Assembly (NCBI GenBank): GCA_003455595.1
Contig: DMQT01000096.1
Coordinates: forward strand, 1 to 7,814
From: Betaproteobacteria bacterium
GTDB taxonomy: Bacteria; Pseudomonadota; Gammaproteobacteria; Burkholderiales; Sulfuriferulaceae
DNA: 7,814 nucleotides
Reading direction: 5' to 3'
Positions 1-6,338 of this stretch are shown in pieces. The notes under the pieces were generated by a model that saw only the letters and a program-made list of their open reading frames with translations, ran no database searches and had not been told where the DNA came from. The position numbers were made by a program, and so were the translations under genes. Position 1 is the stretch's first letter; each line of letters opens with the position of its first letter.

Positions 1-685
1 CCTTAATCATCATCAACCTGATTTTCTCGATCGCCCGAGAGGGAGCTAGGCCCTTGGGGCATACCTCGGTACAGTTCATGATCGTACGGCAGCGGAACAG
101 CCGGTAAGGGTCGTTCAAGTCATCCAGTCGTTCCTGTGTAGCTTGATCCCGGCTGTCAATAATGAAGCGATACGCCTGCAAAAGACCGGCCGGGCCGACG
201 AACTTATCTGGATTCCACCATGACGAAGGGCATTGGCTGGTGCAACATCCGCACAGAATGCACTCGTATAAACCATTCAGCTTCTCGCGGTCTTCTGGCG
301 ACTGCAAACGTTCCTTTTCTGGCGCGGGCTCATTGTTGATCAGGTAAGGTTTGATCGAGTGATACTGTTTAAAGAACTGCGTCATATCAACCACCAGGTC
401 GCGAATGACCGGGAAGCTCGGCAAGGGGCGCAACTTGATGGGTTCCTTTAACGCCCTCACCGGGGTGATGCATGCCAGCCCGTTGCGGCCGTTGATGTTC
501 ATCGCGTCAGAGCCGCACACGCCTTCACGGCAAGATCTCCTGAAGGTGAGTGTATCGTCCTGAACCTTGAGACGCACAATGACATCCAACAACATCTGAT
601 CGGTTGTCTCCAGCTCAATTTCGTAATCCTGCATATACGGCTTCTCATCCTGTTCTGGATTGAAGCGAAAAATCGACAGTTTCAT
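1..685 (-). CDS. sdhB: Succinate dehydrogenase iron-sulfur subunit (partial, C-terminal end off the left edge)
   Basis: SdhB carries electrons from the SdhA flavin to the quinone site of complex II at the inner face of the cytoplasmic membrane. 228 codons are visible; the family is about 235 residues long, so only the last few are missing. All cluster ligands are present: C52, C57, C60 and C72 for [2Fe-2S] (CREGVCGSD...LAC), and C142, C145, C148, C152, C199, C205 and C209 for [4Fe-4S] and [3Fe-4S] (CILCGCC, IMNCTEVCPKG). The motifs PVIRDLVVDM and WWNPDKF are typical of SdhB. The ATG at 685-683 follows an AGGAG ribosome binding site, and the start MKLSIFRFNP fits the family. It lies 39 bases behind sdhD in the same orientation, so the two are probably co-transcribed. 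The oddity is that sdhA, usually between sdhD and sdhB, is absent. Confidence 0.96.
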   Translation of the reverse strand, partial: MKLSIFRFNPEQDEKPYMQDYEIELETTDQMLLDVIVRLKVQDDTLTFRRSCREGVCGSDAMNINGRNGLACITPVRALKEPIKLRPLPSFPVIRDLVVDMTQFFKQYHSIKPYLINNEPAPEKERLQSPEDREKLNGLYECILCGCCTSQCPSSWWNPDKFVGPAGLLQAYRFIIDSRDQATQERLDDLNDPYRLFRCRTIMNCTEVCPKGLAPSRAIEKIRLMMIK

Positions 686-724
686 TGCGGTCTCCTGATG
701 CGCATCCTGCACCGAGTGTGCGCT

Positions 725-1063
725 TTAGCTGTGCTCCATCAATAAAATTCGCATGACCCATGCCGTAATCGCCACCAGGCCGATACCCAGCAACGTCAGC
801 GCGGAAACGCGCAAGGCAAGCGGATGAATATAGTCCATCAGCACATCCCGGACACCCACCCAGACATGCAACAACAGTGCGGCAAAAAAGGTAGCGGTAG
901 CGATGCTGACACCGGAGCTCATCATCCAGCCATGCCAAGCCTGATAGGAATCTGGCGATTCGACAAGGAAATGAGTCAGAAAAAAAATGATGAACAAGAG
1001 CATGTAAATCGCACTGATTCGCTGCAACAGCCATGCGCGCAACCCTGTGACCGTCCTTCTCAC
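725..1063 (-). CDS. sdhD: Succinate dehydrogenase membrane anchor, cytochrome b556 small subunit
   Basis: This is the small hydrophobic anchor of complex II. Together with SdhC it binds heme b and forms the quinone pocket. It has 112 residues (about 115 in E. coli) and three predicted membrane segments, roughly residues 14-34, 52-72 and 84-107. The motif HVWVGVRDVLMDYIHP contains H66 as the expected heme ligand and D77-Y78 as the expected quinone-site pair, matching E. coli HAWIGMWQVLTDY. The start is GTG at 1063-1061, and it overlaps the sdhC stop codon in a 4-base GTGA, which implies translational coupling. sdhB follows 39 bases later, in the place where sdhA is normally found. Confidence 0.92.
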   Translation of the reverse strand: MRRTVTGLRAWLLQRISAIYMLLFIIFFLTHFLVESPDSYQAWHGWMMSSGVSIATATFFAALLLHVWVGVRDVLMDYIHPLALRVSALTLLGIGLVAITAWVMRILLMEHS

Positions 1064-1443
1064 AGAAATACTCCAGTTGCGAGCAGCGCCACGACCACGC
1101 TGCCGAGATTCACGATCCAGGCGCTACGACGTGCAGCAGGCAACTGCGAACCGACGTCGACGTCGTTCAATAGATGACGAATTCCGGCCAATAAATGATG
1201 CGTCAGTGCCCAAATCAGAATGATCGTTGCCACCCTGAAAGAAGATTGGTTGAACCAGGCAATCACTTGTGCATAGCCTTGCGGGTTTTGCAGCGATAAA
1301 TCAAGCACGTAAACACTGAAGGGAATGCTGAACGCAAGCAAAATGCCTGTGACCCGATGAGTAATGGACGTTAACGCGCCCACCGGCATCTGGATCTGCA
1401 GTAGGTTAAAAAACATAGGTCTTCGCTTTTTTGATTCTGCCAT
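1060..1443 (-). CDS. sdhC: Succinate dehydrogenase cytochrome b556 large subunit
   Basis: This is the large membrane anchor of complex II. It is 127 residues long from the ATG at 1443 (MAESKKRRP). An in-frame ATG at 1458 would add five residues (MRMGA). Neither start has a strong ribosome binding site, and I chose 1443 because family members usually begin just before the RP motif. The conserved SITHRVTG (S26, H29, R30; quinone site and first helix) and HHLLAGIRHLLND (H83 as likely heme ligand) are present, with three hydrophobic segments. The stop codon overlaps the GTG start of sdhD. It is the first gene of the local sdh run, so the promoter is expected in the roughly 115 bases between it and the cupin fragment. 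Confidence 0.93.
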   Translation of the reverse strand: MAESKKRRPMFFNLLQIQMPVGALTSITHRVTGILLAFSIPFSVYVLDLSLQNPQGYAQVIAWFNQSSFRVATIILIWALTHHLLAGIRHLLNDVDVGSQLPAARRSAWIVNLGSVVVALLATGVFL

Positions 1444-1537
1444 AGCACCCATACGCATTTATGAAAACACCGGCATAGCCGCAGCGTGTCTGAAATTTCC
1501 CATTCGGAGTTCTCGAAAATCAACCTGACACTGGGCT

Positions 1538-1555
1538 TGAGATTACCCTGAGATT
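1538..1555. promoter_or_regulatory. Paired heptamer repeat upstream of sdhC
   Basis: TGAGATT occurs at 1538-1544 and again at 1549-1555, an 11-base period or about one helical turn. It lies about 95-115 bases upstream of the sdhC start and directly behind the stop codon of the cupin fragment. On the sdhC sense strand it reads AATCTCA twice. Same-face direct repeats of this kind are typical of binding sites for dimeric regulators, but I do not recognise a specific regulator. I see no convincing -35/-10 pair in 1459-1559. The function is inferred only from spacing and position. Confidence 0.25.
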
Positions 1556-1559
1556 GCCA

Positions 1560-1736
1560 TTACGTTGACAGTTTCTGTAAGATGATAGTCACGAGTACAG
1601 ACGCATCCTTTGTTGCCCGCAGCATATGCGGCACCTTGCCCGCCAGATACATGAAGTCGCCGGTGCGCATGGTCTTGCAACTGCCATGGGCAGTGACATC
1701 AATCGCACCTTTGAGGCAGTGCATCGTAATCGGCTG
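1560..1736 (-). pseudogene. 3' part of a split cupin-domain gene
   Basis: The reading frame ending at 1560 encodes the second half of a small cupin: ITMHCLKGAIDV, then a turn, then GDFMYLAGKVPHMLRA (cupin motif 2 with its histidine), then DASVLVTIIL. This is the usual C-terminal half of a single-domain cupin of about 110 residues. The frame stays open upstream to 1802, but there it is only the antisense of transposase coding sequence, so the ATG at 1802 is not a real start and the cupin homology ends near 1731-1736. A matching N-terminal half lies at 7421-7566 in the same orientation. I infer that the two are halves of one gene separated by the mobile segment. The fragment alone lacks a start and the first beta strands and is presumably non-functional. 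Confidence 0.7.
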
Positions 1737-2935
1737 TCGATACCCAAACGGCTGCGCTACTTCATGCAGCGCGATGGGACTGTGCTGGGCATGGTGCTGC
1801 ATGTCTTTTACGGGTCATTGAGCAGAGCCTGCACCAACACTGCCCTGGTGCCGCGCAGGTCGATAAAGCAGCCCGGCACATCGGCGCAGTGGCTTTCATC
1901 CACCGGTTTGGCTCCAGCCTGAACCAGCATGTGCACTTCCACGTCTGCGTGGTTGACGGGGTGTTTGAGGTGGAGCAAGGCGAGGCCGATGCCACAGCTA
2001 CAGCGCCTGGCGTGATTTATGGCGCGCCGAAACTTCGTTTTCACCCGGTCTCTGGGATTGATGAGACTGCCGTGGCCCAGGTGCAAGCTGATTTGCGCAG
2101 GCGTATCCTGCGCGCCTTCGTGGGCCGGGGCCTGCTTGAGAGTTGTGATGCCAAAGAGATGCTGGCCTACCAGCACAGCGGCTTCTCGGTCGATGCCGGC
2201 GTGTGCATCGAGGCACACGACCGCGCTGCTCTGGAGCGCTTGCTGCGCTACTGCGCCCGCCCACCCTTTGCCATGGACCGGCTGCACAAACAAGGCGCTG
2301 AGCTGGTGTACCGCTGCGCCAAACAGCACAGCGAACCGGTTGGCGGCAAAGTGGCCGAGTTGGTGCTCACGCCACTGGAGCTGATCGGCCGCATCGCCGC
2401 CCTGGTGCCACCACCACGCACGCATCGGCATCGCTACTTTGGTGTGCTGGCACCGAACTCGCCACTGAGGGCAAGCGTGACGGCCATGGCAGCACCGGCG
2501 CAACAAGCCTCGGTGCAGACCGGGCAAGTCGACACGAGCGAGGGCGCGCCTGGGGTGGTGCCTGATGGCAATGCGCTCGGCGGTGGTACCCAGTTGCCAC
2601 AGCCAGCCCAGCCCGATCCGCCCAAGCGCTCACCGGCGCACTACCTGTGGGCGGTTTTGATCGCCCGCATCTACGAGGTTTTTCCGCTGCTGTGCCCTGT
2701 GTGCGGTGGACAGATGCGCCTGATTGCGTTCATCACCGAGGGCACCCAGATCAGGAAGATCCTGGACCACATCGGCGTGGAGTCCGAGCCCCCGCGCATA
2801 GCCCCAGCACGCGGGCCACCGCTGTGGGATGACTGTGACGTTCAGGTGGGCGAGGGTGTCGAAGTCGAGCCGGACTGGGATCTGGTGGCGCAACCGGCAC
2901 CCGACTACGAGGTGGATCAGCGCGTCAATTGGTGA
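1731..2935 (+). pseudogene. IS91-family HUH transposase, 5'-truncated and frameshifted
   Basis: IS91-family enzymes are rolling-circle transposases. Homology begins at about 1734 with LSIPKRLRYFMQRDG and VLGMVLHVF. The protein then continues in another frame from about 1808 as LLRVIEQSLHQHCPGAAQ, and runs on to TGA at 2933-2935. One extra T in the TTTT run at 1806-1809 would restore the frame as VLHVFLRVIEQSL. After the shift come the HUH motif in NQHVHFHVCVVDGVF (about 1922-1966), the catalytic-tyrosine region LLRYCARPPF (Tyr codon at 2249), a second cysteine pair CPVCGGQM (about 2695), and the family ending IAPARGPPLWDD...DQRVNW. The N-terminal zinc-binding part, roughly the first 150 residues of about 500, is missing and cupin sequence takes its place. 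A GTG at 1889 opens a 348-residue frame but would leave out conserved sequence. It looks GC-richer than the flanking sdh genes. It is not expected to be active. Confidence 0.88.
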
Positions 2936-3111
2936 GGGGGCACAAGCGGCGATTCAGACTCGCTGCAGGGTAGCCCTGCGACTAGCGTACCCGGTGCCAG
3001 GGCTTTTTAGGGGTGAACCTGCTGGGCAGGGCTTTGCTGCGGGGAAGGTGAGGGTTTTTACGTTGATCGAGGGCTGACCCAAGGTGCGTACTTTGCCTCA
3101 TGTGGTTGAAA
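2936..3111. other. Non-coding gap expected to contain the IS91 3' end
   Basis: No gene is visible between the transposase stop and the start of the BVMO remnant. The stretch holds a perfect 6-bp hairpin, GCAGGG-TAG-CCCTGC (2965-2979), with no following T-run, so it is not a standard terminator. IS91-type elements carry a replication-origin end behind the transposase gene, often with a short hairpin. The hairpin could be part of that end, but I cannot place the exact terminus. The boundary with BVMO homology is at about 3112. Confidence 0.4.
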
Positions 3112-3442
<331 letters not shown>

Positions 3443-3454
3443 GCTCATCCGCCA

Positions 3455-3488
3455 CAGGCCGCTTATTTTCAGCCGCAGAGCGCAGGTC
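3455..3488 (+). repeat. Spacer repeat behind the BVMO remnant (copy 1)
   Basis: These 34 bases, about 13 bases behind the stop of the BVMO remnant, match 29 of 34 bases at 5324-5357, about 10 bases behind the stop of the intact BVMO. The shared core includes ATTTTCAG and GCAGAGCGCA. It marks the 3' part of an ancestral duplicated unit. The rest of the gap to 3544 holds no gene, only a 6-bp inverted repeat CTAATC/GATTAG (3491-3496 and 3512-3517) that might be an operator; this is weak. Confidence 0.6.
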
Positions 3489-3544
3489 GCCTAATCAGTC
3501 ACACAAGATCGGATTAGCGCTCAGAATAAGGAAAAACTGGTAAC

Positions 3545-5314
3545 ATGAAAATCTTTCCTAGCATGGTTAAAGAAGGAGCGGTCGTGAAAGAAAATGCAAC
3601 GGCAAATATATTTGCCCTGGGTTCAGGGCGGGAGAACCTGATGCTGGATGCGAAGACAGGTTCCACGGTTACCAGCCCGGGGAAGATTGAAGAATTTGAT
3701 GCAATCATTATCGGCGCGGGATTCGCCGGACTCTATGCGCTGCATCGATTACGTGACCAGATGGGGCTGTCCGTCCGCGCCTTTGATGCCGCCTCTGATG
3801 TCGGCGGTACGTGGTACTGGAACCGCTATCCGGGCGCACGGTGCGACATCGAGAGCATTCATTACTCATATTCTTTCTCTCCAGAACTACAACAGGAGTG
3901 GACGTGGAGTGAGCGTTTTTCCGCACAACCGGAGATCCTGCGTTACCTGAACCACGTCGCCGACCGGTTCGATCTGCGCAGGGACATCCATTTCAACACC
4001 CGGGTTACTTCACTCGTGTGGGACGACAACAACAAATTGTGGAAGGTCGGAACCGAGGACGGATCCATCGCACGGGCAAAGTATCTGATTTCAGGTGCCG
4101 GCAACGTGTCCGTGCCGAAGGTGCCGGAGTTCAAGGGCGTCGAAAACTTCAAGGGCGAGGTTTACCTGACTAGCAAATGGCCACACGAGAGAGTCGACTT
4201 CACCGGCAAGCGGGTCGGCATCATTGGCACGGGAGCGAGCGGTATTCAGGCCATCACCGAGATCGCCAAAGAGGCGGCCCACCTCACCGTGTTTCAGCGC
4301 ACCCCGAACTATGCCACGCCCAACGCCAATGCTCCCACGGATCCCGACATTGACCGGCAGATCAAGGCCCATTATGCGGAAATCCGGACCAAATCGCGCA
4401 ACTCCTTCCTTGGCGTACCTTACGATCAAGCGCAACCTTCGGCGTTGGTGGTCTCGGCCGAGGAGCGACGGCGTGTCTATGATGAGTGTTACACACAAGG
4501 CGGCTTCCGGTTGGCTTTTGATAGCTTTGCGGACCTTCTGTTCAACAAAGAAGCCAACGAAACAGTTGCTGAGTATATTCGCGAAAGGATCCGAGAGCGG
4601 GTCAACGATCCAGCCGTCGCGGAACTGCTGGCCCCCAAGGATCATCCGTACGGCACCAAGCGTCCGCCGCTTGAGACGAATTACTACGAAACCTACAACC
4701 GCAAGAATGTGGCTCTGGTCGACGTCAAAAACTCGCCTATCGATGCGATCACCGAGACCGGTGTCCGGACGACGTCCGGCGAGTACAAGCTTGATGTTAT
4801 CGTGCTGGCGATAGGATTCGACGCCATGACCGGTCCTCTGCTGCAAATGGGCATCGTCGGACGCAATGGGCTAAAGCTCAAGGATAAGTGGGCGGACGGC
4901 CCGCACACCTACCTCGGAATCTCCGCCCACGGTTTTCCGAACCTGTTCATGATTACCGGTCCGCAGAGCGCAATACTGCTTTATAACAACCCGCTGGCCA
5001 TTGAGGACCACGTCGACTTCGCGACCAATGTGATCCAGTACATGCGTGATCACGATTTCGACACTATCGAGCCGACACTTGAGGCCGAAACCAAATGGGT
5101 GGCGCACGTCAACGAACTGTCTCAGGCGACCTTGTTTCCGGACACGGACTCGTGGTATATGGGCGCGAACATCCCGGGCAAGCCGCGTGTTTTCATGGGC
5201 TATCTCGGCGGTGCGCATGCCTACCGCAAGATCTGCGCCGACGTCGAAGCCAAGGGTTACGAGGGATTCTCGCTCGGCCGCGCCGTCACGAAAGTAGCTA
5301 TCGCCGCGACCTGA
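3545..5314 (+). CDS. Baeyer-Villiger monooxygenase (PAMO/steroid-monooxygenase-like)
   Basis: This is a cytoplasmic FAD- and NADPH-dependent enzyme that converts ketones to esters or lactones with O2. It is 589 residues long. The FAD site is GAGFAG (57-62). The first BVMO fingerprint, GGTWYWNRYPGARCD (87-101), is intact. The NADPH site is GTGASG (228-233). The active-site arginine is R373 in YGTKRPPLE, followed by NYYETYNR. LAIGFD (421-425) is the third flavoprotein motif. The C-terminal loop [14 protein letters not shown] (535-548) resembles that of phenylacetone monooxygenase. The second fingerprint, FxGxxxHxxxWP, reads FKGEVYLTSKWP (202-213), so L208 replaces the conserved histidine. The ATG at 3545 has a distant AAGGA. 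A GTG at 3584 (residue 14) has a much better AGAAGGAG five bases upstream and may be the true start. An esterase gene follows 60 bases later, so they probably form an operon for ketone catabolism. The substrate is unknown. Confidence 0.95.
   Translation: MKIFPSMVKEGAVVKENATANIFALGSGRENLMLDAKTGSTVTSPGKIEEFDAIIIGAGFAGLYALHRLRDQMGLSVRAFDAASDVGGTWYWNRYPGARCDIESIHYSYSFSPELQQEWTWSERFSAQPEILRYLNHVADRFDLRRDIHFNTRVTSLVWDDNNKLWKVGTEDGSIARAKYLISGAGNVSVPKVPEFKGVENFKGEVYLTSKWPHERVDFTGKRVGIIGTGASGIQAITEIAKEAAHLTVFQRTPNYATPNANAPTDPDIDRQIKAHYAEIRTKSRNSFLGVPYDQAQPSALVVSAEERRRVYDECYTQGGFRLAFDSFADLLFNKEANETVAEYIRERIRERVNDPAVAELLAPKDHPYGTKRPPLETNYYETYNRKNVALVDVKNSPIDAITETGVRTTSGEYKLDVIVLAIGFDAMTGPLLQMGIVGRNGLKLKDKWADGPHTYLGISAHGFPNLFMITGPQSAILLYNNPLAIEDHVDFATNVIQYMRDHDFDTIEPTLEAETKWVAHVNELSQATLFPDTDSWYMGANIPGKPRVFMGYLGGAHAYRKICADVEAKGYEGFSLGRAVTKVAIAAT
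3571..3578 (+). promoter_or_regulatory. Strong internal ribosome binding site pointing to a GTG start
   Basis: AGAAGGAG lies five bases before GTG (3584-3586), inside the longest BVMO frame. From this GTG the protein would begin MKENATANIF and be 576 residues long. The upstream ATG at 3545 has AAGGA about 12 bases away, which is less favourable. The Rossmann motif starts at residue 57 of the long form, so both starts keep the whole catalytic domain. Confidence 0.5.
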
Positions 5315-5323
5315 TCTTATACC

Positions 5324-5357
5324 CAGGCTACTCATTTTCAGCTGCAGAGCGCAAGTC
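5324..5357 (+). repeat. Spacer repeat behind the intact BVMO (copy 2)
   Basis: This is the partner of 3455-3488, with 29 of 34 bases identical. It lies between the BVMO stop and the hydrolase start. Because it is non-coding, its conservation supports duplication of a BVMO-plus-spacer unit rather than selection on protein sequence alone. Confidence 0.6.
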
Positions 5358-5374
5358 TGCACAAGGAGAATTAC

Positions 5375-6295
5375 ATGCCCATAGATGCAGCAGCCAAGAG
5401 TCTTATTGATGCCCTGAACGCGCAGGGGTTCAAGTCGTTTGAACAGATGAGCGTGGAGGAAGTGCGCGGCGCTGTCGCGTCCTTCACCGGACTCCAGGCG
5501 ACGCCACAGGAGGTGGCTCGTGTTGTCAATACCGTGTACCCGGGCCCCGGCGGCAACCAGGACCTCAGGATATATATCCCGCAAGCCCCGGCGCCCCTGC
5601 CGGTGGTCGTCTACTTCCACGGCGGCGGGTTTGTCGCCGGCGGATTGTCTGTTGTTGATGAGCCCTGCCGCGCGCTGGCGGACGATGCAGGAGTCATCGT
5701 GGTCGCGGCCACCTACCGCCTTGCCCCGGAACACAAGTTTCCGGCGGCGACCGATGACGCTTTCGCCGCGCTCAAGTGGGTGGCGAAGAACATCCAGCAA
5801 TACGGCGGCGACGGATCGCGGATCGTTGTCATGGGCGACAGTGCCGGCGGCAACCTTGCCGCAGTGACAGCCTTGCGGGCCAGGGACGAAAACGGGCCGG
5901 ACATTCGCGCGCAGATTCTTATTTACCCGGTGATCGATTCGACGGCGAAACTGCCATCGCGTGCCGAATTCAAGGACGGCTACCTGATCACCGCCGCCGG
6001 GCTGGATTGGTTCTGGGCCCATTACCTTGCTTCGCCCGAGGATGCGCAAAATCCGCTGGCTTCACCGTCCAAGGCCGCCTCGCTGGCCGGTTTACCGCCG
6101 GCACTGGTTCTCAGCACAGAGTACGAAGTTGCCCGCGATGAAGGCGAAGCATACGGAAAACAGCTGGCCGCCGCTGGCGTCGATACGCAAGCCATTCGCT
6201 TTGACGGATTGATCCATGGTGTCTACTGGATGTCGGGCGCGGTACCGCGCAGCAAGGAGCTCCACGATGCCATCGTGAAGTTTCTCGGCAGGTAG
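5375..6295 (+). CDS. HSL-family alpha/beta hydrolase (esterase)
   Basis: This 306-residue protein has the length and motif order of the hormone-sensitive-lipase (bacterial family IV) esterases. The oxyanion-hole motif HGGGF is at 82-86, the nucleophile elbow GDSAGGN has S156, and the catalytic histidine is H281 in GLIHGVY. The acid normally comes from the first Asp of DPLRDEG; here that segment reads EVARDEG, so E251 stands at that position and D255 is the second conserved Asp. No signal peptide is visible, so it is probably cytoplasmic. AAGGAG (5363-5368) lies six bases before the ATG. It directly follows the BVMO gene and most likely hydrolyses the ester or lactone made by that enzyme, as in known BVMO-esterase catabolic pairs. 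This pathway role is inferred from position. The substrate is not recognisable. Confidence 0.93.
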   Translation: MPIDAAAKSLIDALNAQGFKSFEQMSVEEVRGAVASFTGLQATPQEVARVVNTVYPGPGGNQDLRIYIPQAPAPLPVVVYFHGGGFVAGGLSVVDEPCRALADDAGVIVVAATYRLAPEHKFPAATDDAFAALKWVAKNIQQYGGDGSRIVVMGDSAGGNLAAVTALRARDENGPDIRAQILIYPVIDSTAKLPSRAEFKDGYLITAAGLDWFWAHYLASPEDAQNPLASPSKAASLAGLPPALVLSTEYEVARDEGEAYGKQLAAAGVDTQAIRFDGLIHGVYWMSGAVPRSKELHDAIVKFLGR

Positions 6296-6312
6296 TTCGC
6301 GGACTAAGACGC

Positions 6313-6338
6313 TGGTGTCAAGTTTGAAGCGCAACACT
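6313..6338 (+). repeat. IS30 inverted repeat, transposase 3' side
   Basis: This terminal repeat begins TGGTGTC and ends GCAACACT. It overlaps the last codons and the stop of the transposase gene. It pairs with the repeat at 7395-7420. Confidence 0.85.

Noticed and set aside
645..1034. A 129-residue minus-strand frame overlapping sdhD and the sdhB start.
   Set aside because: It is in a different frame from SdhD and SdhB, which are both unmistakable.
1737..1802. An ATG at 1802 that would start the left cupin fragment as an 80-residue protein, and an apparent direct fit of ...GKELA with ...ALHEVAQPF to rebuild the cupin.
   Set aside because: The opposite strand here encodes LSIPKRLRYFMQRDGTVLGMVLHVF, clearly IS91 transposase. 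The cupin-like reading of ALHEVAQPFGYRQ is its antisense, so the cupin homology ends near 1731-1736.
1808..2527. A 239-residue minus-strand frame opposite the IS91 transposase.
   Set aside because: It is an antisense frame in GC-rich coding DNA; the plus strand carries the HUH transposase.
2965..2979. The GCAGGG/CCCTGC hairpin as a rho-independent terminator.
   Set aside because: No T-run follows the stem. It fits an IS91 end or chance better.
4091..4846. A 251-residue minus-strand frame inside the BVMO.
   Set aside because: It is an antisense shadow of a conserved enzyme, with no motif or ribosome binding site.
4871..6049. A 392-residue open frame on the minus strand opposite the BVMO 3' end and the hydrolase.
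   Set aside because: It is the antisense of two clearly recognised genes, shows no known motif, and spans their intergenic spacer.
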